Made by a program: the position numbers and the translations under genes. A model generated the notes under the pieces. That model made no database searches and was not told where the DNA came from. It was given only the letters and a program-made list of their open reading frames with translations. This document shows positions 18,184 to 26,844 of a stretch of 64,000 nt of DNA, one piece after another. Source of the DNA: Salinimicrobium marinum (GTDB lineage Bacteria > Bacteroidota > Bacteroidia > Flavobacteriales > Flavobacteriaceae); assembly GCF_014651535.1 (NCBI RefSeq), contig NZ_BMXB01000021.1, forward strand, positions 1 to 64,000, read 5' to 3'. Within the stretch, counting starts at the first letter, position 1; the number at the start of each line of letters is the position of its first letter.

Positions 18184-18853
18184 AGGTGAGATTTTAATTA
18201 TAGACGATGAACCACAAATAAGGAAATTACTGAAGATTTCCCTGGAAAGCCATGACTACAAAGTTATACAGGCTTCCACAGGAGCAGAAGGGCTGGCTTT
18301 GGCTGCAAACTATTCTCCTGAACTTATCATTCTGGATATTGGTCTGCCTGACAAAAATGGCCACGAAATCTTGAAAGAATTAAGGGACTGGTATGAAAAA
18401 TCGATCATTATGCTTTCTGTACAGGACAGCGAAAAAGATATTGTGGAGGCCCTCGATAATGGTGCTACAGATTATCTAGCAAAACCGTTCAGGACAGGGG
18501 AATTGCTCGCGAGGATCAGATCTTCCATTCGTCTCAATCAAAATCTCGATAACCAGCCTCAAATTTTTGTAGGGGATCTGGAAATAGATCTTGTTTCAAG
18601 AACTGTTAAACGCAATGAAAATCCTGTAAAACTCACTACCACAGAATATAAATTAATTGCCCTGTTTGTTAAAAACCAGGGAAAAGTTCTTACGCACCAA
18701 TATATCCTCAAGGAAATCTGGGGTTTGGGAGCTTTAAAAGAAACCCAGTATTTAAGGGTTTTCGTCGCTCAGCTAAGAAAAAAGCTCGAAGAAAACCCCA
18801 ACCGACCTCAACATATAATTACCGAAAGTGGGGTGGGGTACCGGTTTAAGTAA
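18170..18853 (+). CDS. KdpE-like OmpR-family response regulator
   Basis: 227 residues. The receiver domain has the acidic pair D12-D13, phospho-acceptor D56 (ELIILDIGLP), S83 and K105 (LAKPF). The C-terminal winged helix shows LTTTEYKLIALFVKNQGKVL and YLRVFVAQLRKKLE, ending in the beta-hairpin GVGYRFK. It overlaps the kinase gene by 14 bases (another ATG lies 6 bases further in), so the two are one operon. Its likely targets are the AATCTTTATA repeats 25-65 bases downstream of its own stop, ahead of the ktr unit. Confidence 0.9.
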   Translation: MKMNKGEILIIDDEPQIRKLLKISLESHDYKVIQASTGAEGLALAANYSPELIILDIGLPDKNGHEILKELRDWYEKSIIMLSVQDSEKDIVEALDNGATDYLAKPFRTGELLARIRSSIRLNQNLDNQPQIFVGDLEIDLVSRTVKRNENPVKLTTTEYKLIALFVKNQGKVLTHQYILKEIWGLGALKETQYLRVFVAQLRKKLEENPNRPQHIITESGVGYRFK

Positions 18854-18877
18854 CTCTCCCATTACCTCCTGCTCAAA

Positions 18878-18918
18878 AATCTTTATAAAATCTTTATATG
18901 GACACCATAATCTTTATA
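18878..18918 (+). promoter_or_regulatory. three direct repeats AATCTTTATA, candidate response-regulator site
   Basis: Identical 10-base copies lie at 18878-18887, 18889-18898 and 18909-18918. The starts are 11 and 20 bases apart, close to one and two helical turns, as expected for OmpR-type dimers bound in tandem. The promoter box downstream lacks a good -33 TTG, which fits activator dependence. Assignment to the adjacent KdpE-like regulator is inference. Confidence 0.6.
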
Positions 18919-18939
18919 ACCTACTTATATCCTTCCGCA

Positions 18940-18947
18940 TAACTTTG
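18940..18947 (+). promoter_or_regulatory. -7 promoter box of the peptide-ktrB-ktrA unit
   Basis: TAACTTTG matches TAnnTTTG and lies 22 bases downstream of the last direct repeat and 26 bases upstream of the GTG start of the 50-aa ORF. No TTG occurs at the -33 distance. Confidence 0.6.
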
Positions 18948-18973
18948 TAATCTAATTTCAAAAGGAAAGTTTA

Positions 18974-19126
18974 GTGGATAAGGATGGAGAGGAAAATAAA
19001 CAGCTAAAACCAGATTCCGGGAAATCAAATTACAGCCATTTAAAATGGCCTGCAATCATCCTGGTCATCCTGATTTTTTTACTGATTGTGGCTCTGGATT
19101 ATTTTTCCAGAACCGGTGAACTTTAA
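18974..19126 (+). CDS. 50-aa single-span membrane peptide upstream of ktrB
   Basis: A GTG start, preceded by AAAGGAAAG, opens 50 codons ending with TAA at 19124-19126. The first 24 residues are hydrophilic (DKDGEENKQLKPDSGKS), then WPAIILVILIFLLIVAL makes one membrane helix, and the tail is DYFSRTGEL. It lies between the putative regulator site and ktrB, with about 40 bases to the ktrB ATG, so it should be the first gene of the ktr transcript. Position and form recall KdpF, the small membrane subunit of Kdp ATPases, though sequence kinship is not claimed. A role in stabilising or tuning KtrB is a hypothesis. Confidence 0.55.
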   Translation: MDKDGEENKQLKPDSGKSNYSHLKWPAIILVILIFLLIVALDYFSRTGEL

Positions 19127-19165
19127 AAAAGAATTAGATTGGATCTTTCTGGCTTTCAGGAGCAA

Positions 19166-20932
19166 ATGACTCCTAGCAGCAAACTTTTCAGGTTTCTTAA
19201 AAAATGCTCTTTCTGGTTAAGTTTGACCACTGTAGGTGTTTTAATTTTCGATCTTGGATTCCCTCATTCAGCAGAAACCAGGGATGTACTGGATTCATTT
19301 TATCCGGTGGTTTTATTTCTGGGAGTTATTTCTATCCTTGTGAGATACCTTTTATCCAAACAGAAGTTCAGGGTAAAGGTGAGAATTTTTGATGCCCTGC
19401 TCTTTTCTCTGTTTATAATTTTGGGGCTGGTGCAAATAGACCTTCTTCTTGAAGGCAGTGATTTTCTGCAGTTTTTCAATAAAATGGGATGGGTTTTTCT
19501 TACCATTTTCCTCTATTTCATTAGGGAATTTTCTGCTCTTACTTTCGATTTCAAACGGGAATACCTCAATCCCGCTCAGGTTTTTATCGGCAGCTTTTTA
19601 CTCATTATTTTTATGGGGACTTTCTTATTGATGCTCCCAAAAGCCACACATGAAGGAATATCGGCTCTAGATGCACTTTTCACCTCCACCAGTGCCGTTT
19701 GCGTTACAGGCCTCATTGTGGTGGATACCGGAAGTTATTTTACCGGCTTTGGCCAAACCATTATACTTATTCTTATTCAGCTGGGAGGCTTAGGAATTAT
19801 GACTTTCGCCAGTTATTTCAGTTATTTCTTCAGGGGAAGGGCATCCTATGAGAACCAGCTGATGTTGAAGGATATGACCAATTCCGATAAAATTGGAGAG
19901 GTATTCAGTGTTCTGAAGAAAATTATCCTTGTTACTTTTTTGATTGAATTCATAGGAGCAGTTTTTATTTACCTGAGCATCTCCAAGGAGGTAATCGAAT
20001 CTGTTTCTGAAAGAATCTTTTTTGCTGTTTTTCATACCGTTTCAGGCTTTTGTAATGCGGGGTTTTCCACCTTAGAAAACAGTCTGTATGAACCGGAATT
20101 TCAGTTTAATTATCCGCTTCAGCTCATTGTGGCAGTTCTGTTTATCCTGGGAGGAATTGGTTTTCCCATACTGTTCAACCTTTACAAATACTTCGGATAC
20201 TTCGCAAAGCATCAGTTTCTGAAATTGCGCCATCCAAAGGATTCTGTCTACAAACCTTGGGTACTAAGCCTTAACAGTCGAATTGTGCTAACCACCACTG
20301 TGATCCTGCTCATTTCGGGAAGTGTTTTGTTCTATTTTTTTGAATACAACAATACTCTTGCAGAACATAATGGCTTCGGAAAAATTGTCACCGCCTTTTT
20401 TGGTGGGGCCACCCCCAGGACTGCAGGATTTAATTCTGTTGATACTTCGGCATTAAACCTTTCTACTGTCATGATTGTTTTTCTTCTTATGTGGATAGGA
20501 GCTTCTCCCGGTTCTACGGGTGGTGGTATCAAAACAAGTACCTTTGCCGTCGCTACTCTCAATTTTCTAAGTCTAGCGCGGGGAAAAGACCGGATAGAAG
20601 TATATCGCCGGGAAATCACAGATATTTCTGTCCGCAGGGCTTTTGCAATCATAGCACTCTCTCTTGTCGTTATCGGGATGGCAATTTTTCTCATTGCTTC
20701 TTTCGACAGCGAAAAAGATCTCCTAAGTATAGCTTTTGAATGTTTTTCGGCTTACAGTACAGTAGGATTAAGCCTGGGGATCACTGCAGATTTAACTGCA
20801 GCCTCAAAAATAGTGATCATTTTAACCATGTTTATTGGGCGGGTGAGCATGTTAACCATTCTCATTGCTGTATTAAGGAATGTCAAACACCTGAATTACA
20901 GGTATCCTCATGAAGAAATTTTAATGAATTAA
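19166..20932 (+). CDS. ktrB: KtrB/TrkH-type potassium channel subunit
   Basis: Starting at the ATG at 19166, which has AGGAG just upstream (a TTG at 19139 is also open), the protein has 588 residues. About four extra N-terminal membrane segments precede the SKT core with four M1-P-M2 repeats. The selectivity-filter regions are SAVCVTGL, VSGFCNAGFST, TPRTAGFNSVD and SAYSTVGLSLG. SPGSTGGGIKTST is the conserved intramembrane gate region. With the cytosolic KtrA encoded 9 bases downstream it forms a sodium- or proton-linked K+ uptake system in the inner membrane. Confidence 0.93.
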   Translation: MTPSSKLFRFLKKCSFWLSLTTVGVLIFDLGFPHSAETRDVLDSFYPVVLFLGVISILVRYLLSKQKFRVKVRIFDALLFSLFIILGLVQIDLLLEGSDFLQFFNKMGWVFLTIFLYFIREFSALTFDFKREYLNPAQVFIGSFLLIIFMGTFLLMLPKATHEGISALDALFTSTSAVCVTGLIVVDTGSYFTGFGQTIILILIQLGGLGIMTFASYFSYFFRGRASYENQLMLKDMTNSDKIGEVFSVLKKIILVTFLIEFIGAVFIYLSISKEVIESVSERIFFAVFHTVSGFCNAGFSTLENSLYEPEFQFNYPLQLIVAVLFILGGIGFPILFNLYKYFGYFAKHQFLKLRHPKDSVYKPWVLSLNSRIVLTTTVILLISGSVLFYFFEYNNTLAEHNGFGKIVTAFFGGATPRTAGFNSVDTSALNLSTVMIVFLLMWIGASPGSTGGGIKTSTFAVATLNFLSLARGKDRIEVYRREITDISVRRAFAIIALSLVVIGMAIFLIASFDSEKDLLSIAFECFSAYSTVGLSLGITADLTAASKIVIILTMFIGRVSMLTILIAVLRNVKHLNYRYPHEEILMN

Positions 20933-20941
20933 ATTCTTGTT

Positions 20942-21643
20942 ATGAAATATATCATCATCGGACTCGGAAATTTCGGAGCTTCTTTAGCCGAAAAATTAAC
21001 CGAAATGGGAAATGAAGTTATAGGCGTCGATATTAATATGGCCAAAGTAGAAGCTATAAAAGATAAGATCACTCATGCCGTCAATCTTGATTCTACAGAT
21101 ATTGCCGCTGTTTCCAATCTCCCACTCAAAGACACCGATATCGTGATCGTGGGAATTGGGGAAGATAAGGGCGCTAACATCATGTCTACAGCACTTATGA
21201 AGCAGCTGCATGTAAAACGCCTTATAAGCCGTGCCGTTTCTCCACTGCAGGAAATGGTACTTGAAGCCATGGGAGTAGATGAAATCATACATCCCGAAGA
21301 AGAAACAGCCGAAAGATGGTCCAAAAAGCTCAATTTGCACGGCGTTGTGGATTCTTTTGAAGTGAACCGGGATTACAGCATTGTGGAAACCACAGTCCCC
21401 AGGGAATTTGACGGTAGGACGCTTGAAGAAATTGGCCTCAAAAAGAACTATAATATCATTGTACTTACGACAATTAAACTCACCCGTGAAAAGAATGAAA
21501 TAGGCTCGTTAAAAGATGTTTCCAATGTGCAGGGCGTAGCTTCTGCAAAGACCAAACTTTACCAGGACGATATTATGGTCCTCTACGGAAATAATAAAGA
21601 CATTAAAAGGCTCCTGAAGGATAAAGAGAATATGAGATCCTAG
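20942..21643 (+). CDS. ktrA: KtrA-type RCK regulatory subunit
   Basis: 233 residues. An RCK-N Rossmann domain begins IIIGLGNFGASLAEKL, with the acidic end of the second strand at VIGVDIN; this pocket binds NAD(H) or adenine nucleotides. The RCK-C domain covers about residues 140-225. In the family an octameric ring gates the KtrB dimer. It follows ktrB with a gap of 9 bases and ends the likely operon. The 202-base gap after it holds a separate promoter for the next gene. Confidence 0.93.
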   Translation: MKYIIIGLGNFGASLAEKLTEMGNEVIGVDINMAKVEAIKDKITHAVNLDSTDIAAVSNLPLKDTDIVIVGIGEDKGANIMSTALMKQLHVKRLISRAVSPLQEMVLEAMGVDEIIHPEEETAERWSKKLNLHGVVDSFEVNRDYSIVETTVPREFDGRTLEEIGLKKNYNIIVLTTIKLTREKNEIGSLKDVSNVQGVASAKTKLYQDDIMVLYGNNKDIKRLLKDKENMRS

Positions 21644-21813
21644 GGACCCGGGATTTCTTTTCATCTTATTTCTGAAGAACCTGGCGTATAAATCAATAAT
21701 TCGAAATCCGGATTTTCTTACGAGGATTTATTTCCGCAAAACATGTATAAACCTCCTGCCAATAAAAGCATAAATGCAGATTTAAAAAGCCTGTATTTCC
21801 TGCATTTTTTGAA

Positions 21814-21821
21814 TAAATTTG
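21814..21821 (+). promoter_or_regulatory. -7 promoter box
   Basis: TAAATTTG matches TAnnTTTG and lies 24 bases before the ATG at 21846. The -33 element is not evident. Confidence 0.45.
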
Positions 21822-21845
21822 CAGCCTTAAAAAAAAATCATATTC

Positions 21846-22274
21846 ATGGCAGATCAGGAGGAAAATTCAGGTTGGGAATCAGAAAATCCCATTGAAGAGA
21901 ATCAACAGGAAATACCGGCGTTTTATTCCAAAACCCTCATCATCATTTTTTCAATCCTGTTCTCTCCTATCTTCGCAGCTGTACTTCTTTTTTCCAACCT
22001 GCGAAGTATCGGAAAGAAAAAAGAAGCTGTTTATGTATTGACCTTTGGAATTGTATATTTGATCGTGACAGCCCTTACAATCCAGGCTCTCAACCTTGAC
22101 CCCGGACTTACTCCCGTTGCCAATGTGATTGGCGCAGCCATCCTGAATGAATTCTTCTGGAACAAATTCATAGGAAAATATGTTGAATATAAAAGAAAGA
22201 GCTGGATCAAACCGGCCATATACTCCATCCTTGTGGTAGTGCTGTTGTTCTTCCTTTTAATGGGTAGCATGTAA
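21846..22274 (+). CDS. small membrane protein of unknown function
   Basis: 142 residues. An acidic, glutamine-rich N-terminus of about 25 residues precedes four hydrophobic segments: LIIIFSILFSPIFAAVLLF, VYVLTFGIVYLIVTALTI, a weaker TPVANVIGAAILNEFFW and IYSILVVVLLFFLLM. The loop between the first two (NLRSIGKKKEA) is basic and probably cytoplasmic. The overall form is common among uncharacterised flavobacterial inner-membrane proteins; I do not recognise a family. It has its own promoter box and is followed 70 bases later by the pyruvate kinase-like gene. Confidence 0.75.
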   Translation: MADQEENSGWESENPIEENQQEIPAFYSKTLIIIFSILFSPIFAAVLLFSNLRSIGKKKEAVYVLTFGIVYLIVTALTIQALNLDPGLTPVANVIGAAILNEFFWNKFIGKYVEYKRKSWIKPAIYSILVVVLLFFLLMGSM

Positions 22275-22344
22275 TTCAAATCATGATGCTTATCATCTAC
22301 TGTCATCATCAAAAACTCTATCTTTATTAAAGAATTTTGATGAC

Positions 22345-23898
22345 ATGACAAACGAGCAGGTCGATATTAAAAGCCTTATCGGGAAACTGGAAAAGGTTAG
22401 GAACTTTATCATTGAACAGGAAAGATCCTTTCCCGATAGCTTTTTTGATCAAGTACATCCTACCAATGAGAAAAGTGCCCGCAATTTGATCAATTACCTC
22501 GCCATGAGGTCCTTTGATCTTCGGCCGGTACAGGAGGAATTAACTACCCTTGGTTTGTCCTCGCTAAGTCATGCCGAGCGATTCACCCGTGTGAACATCG
22601 ACAACATCCTGCACATCCTTTACAAGATATCCGGAGAGAAACCTTCCGGAATTTATCCCGACACACCTCTTACTCTAAATTACCCTGCCGGAAGAAAGCT
22701 GCTGAACAAAAATACCGAAGCCATTTTTGGCCCATCCCGCCGCTCCGGCTCCAGGATTATGGTCACTATGCCCCTGGAGGCAGCAGATGATCCCCAACTG
22801 GTGGAAAAACTGGTAGGTGCAGGAATGGATGTGGCCCGTATCAATTGTAGCCATGCCGACGAGGATACCTGGGGGAAAATGATCAACAACATCCGGAAAG
22901 CAGCTAAAAAGCACGAGAGACCCTGCCTTATTTATATGGATCTTCCGGGGCCAAAACTCCGCACCGGACCCATAAATCCACAGCTGGAAGGGAAAAAAAG
23001 CAAAGGTGCGGCGATACGGCTTTCCGTTGGGGAGAAACTACATATCTATAGAAAAGCTGTAACCGGAGATGCCGCAAAATTGGACGGGCAAGGAAAACAG
23101 GTAAAACCGGCACAAATCTCTACCACCCTCCCCGAAATCTGGGAAGATGTGCAGATGGGGCATTCGATATTTTTTGACGACGGAAAAATTGGCGGTGAAA
23201 TAACCGAAATTTCTAAAGACCGGATGGAGGTCCTCATCACTCGTGCCCGACCCGGAAAAGGCACTAATCTTCGCAGTGATAAGGGTATTAATCTTCCTGA
23301 AACAGATCTTAGCCTGCCGCCCCTCACCGAATATGATTTAAAGATCCTGCCATTTATCAGCAGAAATGCAGACATGGTGGGTTACTCTTTTGTTCGAAAA
23401 CCATCAGATGTGCACCAATTGCAGGAGGAATTACGAAAACTCCACAAAGATGAGCTGCCTATCATCCTGAAAATAGAAACCCGGGAAGCCTTTCGAAACC
23501 TTCCGGAATTATTACTGGAAAGCATGCGCAGTTCGCGGTTTGGCGTCATGCTGGCACGAGGTGACCTTGCCATTGAGGTAGGGTTTGCAAGAATAGCCGA
23601 AGTTCAGGAACAAATCCTTTGGCTTTGTGATGCAGCCCATGTTCCTATCATCTGGGCAACTCAGGTTCTTGAAAATCTGCTGAAGGAAGGTCTGGCTTCC
23701 CGTGCCGAGATCACAGACGCAGCCATGTCTGTACGCGCCGAATGTGTGATGCTCAACAAGGGGCCTTTTATAAGAGAAGCCGTGGAAACACTTGCCAACA
23801 TTGATGAGCGAATGATCAAGCACATGTTCAAGAAACACGGAGCCTTACGTCCACTAAATGTTGCCACAGGTTTCTTTAAAAAAAACCGGATCCGGTAA
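22345..23898 (+). CDS. atypical pyruvate kinase-family protein
   Basis: 517 residues. Residues 1 to about 130 are a helical extension unlike normal pyruvate kinases. The barrel then shows MVTMPLEAADDPQLVEKL, GMDVARINCSHAD, IYMDLPGPKLRTGP, the catalytic Lys block ILKIETREAF, MLARGDLAIEVGF and IIWATQVLENLLKEG followed by SRAEITDAAMS. Two usual landmarks differ: TIGPAS is TMPLEAA, and the SGETA loop is NKGPF. The allosteric C-terminal domain is absent, as the protein ends about 30 residues after that loop. It may act on phosphoenolpyruvate or a related enol phosphate; the true substrate is uncertain. Confidence 0.75.
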   Translation: MTNEQVDIKSLIGKLEKVRNFIIEQERSFPDSFFDQVHPTNEKSARNLINYLAMRSFDLRPVQEELTTLGLSSLSHAERFTRVNIDNILHILYKISGEKPSGIYPDTPLTLNYPAGRKLLNKNTEAIFGPSRRSGSRIMVTMPLEAADDPQLVEKLVGAGMDVARINCSHADEDTWGKMINNIRKAAKKHERPCLIYMDLPGPKLRTGPINPQLEGKKSKGAAIRLSVGEKLHIYRKAVTGDAAKLDGQGKQVKPAQISTTLPEIWEDVQMGHSIFFDDGKIGGEITEISKDRMEVLITRARPGKGTNLRSDKGINLPETDLSLPPLTEYDLKILPFISRNADMVGYSFVRKPSDVHQLQEELRKLHKDELPIILKIETREAFRNLPELLLESMRSSRFGVMLARGDLAIEVGFARIAEVQEQILWLCDAAHVPIIWATQVLENLLKEGLASRAEITDAAMSVRAECVMLNKGPFIREAVETLANIDERMIKHMFKKHGALRPLNVATGFFKKNRIR

Positions 23899-24335
23899 AA
23901 AAACCAGTCCGGATTTCCTGCTGAATTAACCTGGCACTGCGGAATAAGAACTGATAGTAAAAATCAACGCAATTTTTCAATACCCTTAAATGCAAAGGAC
24001 AAGTGACTCAAAGTTCAGAATCACCCGATAATTTCAGTTCATGTTTGCTTTTTGTAGTAAGATAAAAGCTCCAGTTGAAGCTAAAAAATTGTGGTAATCC
24101 ATCATTTTCTTCACGTCATGTTCCAGATAAAACCTTTTTCAGACTCATTTATGACATTCTGGCTAGCAACCATATTACCTTTTTAAGAACCCTTTCTGAT
24201 TCCCAATAATTCTACCGGACTGGCATGAATACCATATTGAAGCCTTAAGGGGGTTCCGAACTTACCTGATACAAGTCCAGATCAACAGCATTTTTCTCTT
24301 CTATCCTAGCCTTCAGAAATTATTTTCAAAAAACT
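23899..24335. other. gap without a recognisable gene
   Basis: About 440 bases of AT-rich sequence between the pyruvate kinase-like gene and the efflux promoter. No ORF above about 25 codons with plausible composition and no clear terminator hairpin was seen. Confidence 0.45.
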
Positions 24336-24364
24336 AGGAAACTAAATTTGTTTTTTAGTTTCCT
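24336..24364. promoter_or_regulatory. perfect palindrome in the efflux promoter, candidate repressor operator
   Basis: AGGAAACTAAA (24336-24346) and TTTAGTTTCCT (24354-24364) are perfect 11-base arms around a 7-base centre. The centre carries the -33 TTG (24348-24350), so a bound repressor would block RNA polymerase. The TetR-family gene at the other end of the operon (30159) is the natural candidate, by context only. Confidence 0.65.
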
Positions 24365-24379
24365 TTGGTATTATCTTTG
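24348..24379 (+). promoter_or_regulatory. promoter of the tolC-adaptor-RND operon
   Basis: TTG at 24348-24350 and TATCTTTG at 24372-24379 with a 21-base spacer match TTG-N17-23-TAnnTTTG. The tolC-like ATG lies 44 bases downstream. Confidence 0.7.
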
Positions 24380-24423
24380 CATCCTCATTCACGAATTAAA
24401 GTTTAATAATAACTGAAGCAAAA

Positions 24424-25764
24424 ATGAAAAGATTAATAATGTGCTTTCTTTTAGCAAGTGGTTTTACATTCGCACAGGAAGCCAAAGTCCTAACCTTAGC
24501 CGAGGCCGTGTCTTACGCCCTTGATAATAAAGCCGACGCTGAAAAGTCCCGGCTGGACATCGAAAGAGGAGATGCACAAATAGCCGAAGTAAGAGCCAAT
24601 GCCCTGCCACAATTATCAGTAAGTGGTAGCACCACCTTTAATCCGTTGTTACAGGAGAATGTTTTGCCGGGAGAGATCTTTGGATTACCGGGACAAAGCG
24701 TAAGAGTGGCTTTTGGACAGGAATGGACTTCTAACGTAAGCGCACAGCTGTCTCAGGTGCTGTTCAACCAATCGGTTTTTACTGGGCTTAAAGCTGCAAA
24801 ATCCACGAAAGAATTCTACCTGCTCAACCACGAACTTACAGAAGAACAAATCATAGAAAAAGTAGCAACAGCTTACTACCAGGTATACCAGACAGAGCAA
24901 ATGCTGGAAAACCTGCAAAGTAACCTGGACCTTACCGAACAGACTGTTGAAATCGTGAAAGGCCTGTATGATAACGGCCTTGCAAAGAAGATCGATTATG
25001 ACAGGACCAGGGTAGCTTTGAACAATCTTACTTCAAACAGGCAGCAATTGATTAATGCCGTACAACTAAGCCAGAATGCCCTGAAATTCATGATTGGAAT
25101 GCCTATAGATGAAGCTATAGCACTTCCGCAGGAAACTTTTGATCCTGGATTTTTGCCCGAAATGAATGATGATTTCATGGCAGACAGGACAGAAATCAAA
25201 CTCATCAACAAACAACTGGAGCTGCTTAACTGGCAAAAGAAAGCCACCCAGGCAGAGTATTATCCTTCTGCAGCCTTTGTGGCTAATTACGGATGGTTGG
25301 GACAGGGACCGGAAGTACCCATATGGAATGGAGAAGATGAAGGTGTTTTCTGGGGAGATATGTCATCTGTGGGTATTAATATTCAGATTCCCATTTTCAA
25401 TGGCTTCGGCACAAGATCAAGGGTGAAACAGGATAAGATTGAAATTGAAAAAGCCGAGGCAGACCTCCGGGAAACCAAACTGGCCCTGCAGCTTGCTTAC
25501 AGCAACGCCCTGGCTCAACTGGAAAACAGCCTTATTACAATTAGAAATCAGATAGAGAATGTGGAGCTGGCACAGGAAGTTTTTAACGATACCCAGAACA
25601 ATTACAGCCTGGGACTGGCCTCTCTTAACGACATGCTGGATGCCGAACGGGATCTTGCAGATTCAAAAAACAATCTTACCAATGCAAGGCTGGATTATAA
25701 ACTTGCCGAGGTGGAACTACTCAAATCTCAGGGAAAACTAAGAACATTAAACTTAAACAACTAA
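24424..25764 (+). CDS. TolC-family outer-membrane efflux protein
   Basis: 446 residues with a signal peptide cut near FTFAQ at residue 17-18. Two repeats of long helices and beta segments follow, as in TolC: LTLAEAVSYALDNKADAEKSR opens the first repeat and NIQIPIFNGFGTRSRVKQDK the second. LNDMLDAERDLADSKNNLTNAR in the last helix is the typical closing element. It forms the trimeric outer-membrane duct for the pump encoded by the next two genes, spaced 6 and 18 bases apart. Confidence 0.92.
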   Translation: MKRLIMCFLLASGFTFAQEAKVLTLAEAVSYALDNKADAEKSRLDIERGDAQIAEVRANALPQLSVSGSTTFNPLLQENVLPGEIFGLPGQSVRVAFGQEWTSNVSAQLSQVLFNQSVFTGLKAAKSTKEFYLLNHELTEEQIIEKVATAYYQVYQTEQMLENLQSNLDLTEQTVEIVKGLYDNGLAKKIDYDRTRVALNNLTSNRQQLINAVQLSQNALKFMIGMPIDEAIALPQETFDPGFLPEMNDDFMADRTEIKLINKQLELLNWQKKATQAEYYPSAAFVANYGWLGQGPEVPIWNGEDEGVFWGDMSSVGINIQIPIFNGFGTRSRVKQDKIEIEKAEADLRETKLALQLAYSNALAQLENSLITIRNQIENVELAQEVFNDTQNNYSLGLASLNDMLDAERDLADSKNNLTNARLDYKLAEVELLKSQGKLRTLNLNN

Positions 25765-25770
25765 AATAAA

Positions 25771-26826
25771 ATGAAAAGAAAATCAGTCATAACAGTAATC
25801 GCCCTGTTGGGAATTGCAGCAGCTTTTTTCTTCATTCTTCAGAATAACAAGAAAAAGAATCAGGCAGAACTGGATATTGTTGCCGAAACAAATACAGAGA
25901 TAGCAGTAAAAACTGCAAAAGCACAGAAGGAATCCATCAGCGGGGTTTTTAGAGTGAACGGAACTTTCCTTCCAAAGACACAGGCACAGGTTTCCCCTGA
26001 ACTTGGAGGCCAGCTGGTACGCCTCTTTGTAGAGGAAGGCAGCGAAGTAAAAGCCGGCCAAACCATTGCAAAAATATCTGGTGATAAGATTAACGTAAAT
26101 GTGAACAATGCCCAGGCAAATCTTGATAATGCAGTTTCTTCATTGAACAGGTATGAAGAAGCCTTCAAATCTGGAGGTGTTACCGCAATGCAGCTGGACC
26201 AGGCAAAGCTACAGGTGCAAAACGCAATGGCACAGCTGGAATCTGCACAATTAAATTCCGGAGACACCAATGTAAAATCCAAGATAGACGGGATCGTGAA
26301 CAAAAAACTGGTAGAAGTGGGAACCGTAGTAGGTGCCGGTACCGGAATTGTAGAAGTAGTGGATATTAGTTCCCTAAAATTAAAAGTGGAGGTAGACCAG
26401 AATCTGGTAAGTCAGTTAAGCATTGGCGACACGGTACAGGTAGTTCCTTCGGTAACCGGAGAATCTCTCGAAGGTGAAATTACCTTTATAGCTCCGGCTT
26501 CTAACGGTGCATTGAAATTTTCTGTTGAAATAACGCTGGACAACAGTGAAAGGAAAATAAAAGCCGGAATGGATGGTATTGCTGTCTTCAATAGTGCCGG
26601 AATGAACGATGTGCTTACCGTTCCACGAGAAGCTTTCGTAGGAAGTATAAGTGACAACAAAGTATTTGTTGTTAGAGATAACAAAGCGGTCCTTACCCAG
26701 ATCCAGAGTGGTGTAAACTATGGAGATAAAGTGCAGGTAACAGGAGGGTTAACCGAAGGTGACGTAGTAGTGACCAGCGGACAGATCAACCTAATTGACA
26801 ATGCAGGTGTTAAGGTCATCCAATAA
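25771..26826 (+). CDS. RND periplasmic adaptor (membrane fusion protein)
   Basis: 351 residues. An N-terminal hydrophobic anchor (about 5-23) is followed by a lipoyl half-motif (QVSPELGGQLVRLFVEEGSEVKAG in part), a short helical hairpin (about 95-150), the second lipoyl half, a beta-barrel domain and a membrane-proximal C-terminal domain (QVTGGLTEGDVVVTSG in part). The first hairpin is short, typical of CusB/HlyD-like adaptors of Bacteroidota. It bridges the RND pump and TolC in the periplasm. It sits between those genes in the operon. Confidence 0.9.
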   Translation: MKRKSVITVIALLGIAAAFFFILQNNKKKNQAELDIVAETNTEIAVKTAKAQKESISGVFRVNGTFLPKTQAQVSPELGGQLVRLFVEEGSEVKAGQTIAKISGDKINVNVNNAQANLDNAVSSLNRYEEAFKSGGVTAMQLDQAKLQVQNAMAQLESAQLNSGDTNVKSKIDGIVNKKLVEVGTVVGAGTGIVEVVDISSLKLKVEVDQNLVSQLSIGDTVQVVPSVTGESLEGEITFIAPASNGALKFSVEITLDNSERKIKAGMDGIAVFNSAGMNDVLTVPREAFVGSISDNKVFVVRDNKAVLTQIQSGVNYGDKVQVTGGLTEGDVVVTSGQINLIDNAGVKVIQ

Positions 26827-26844
26827 ACATTAAGAAAGAAAAAA

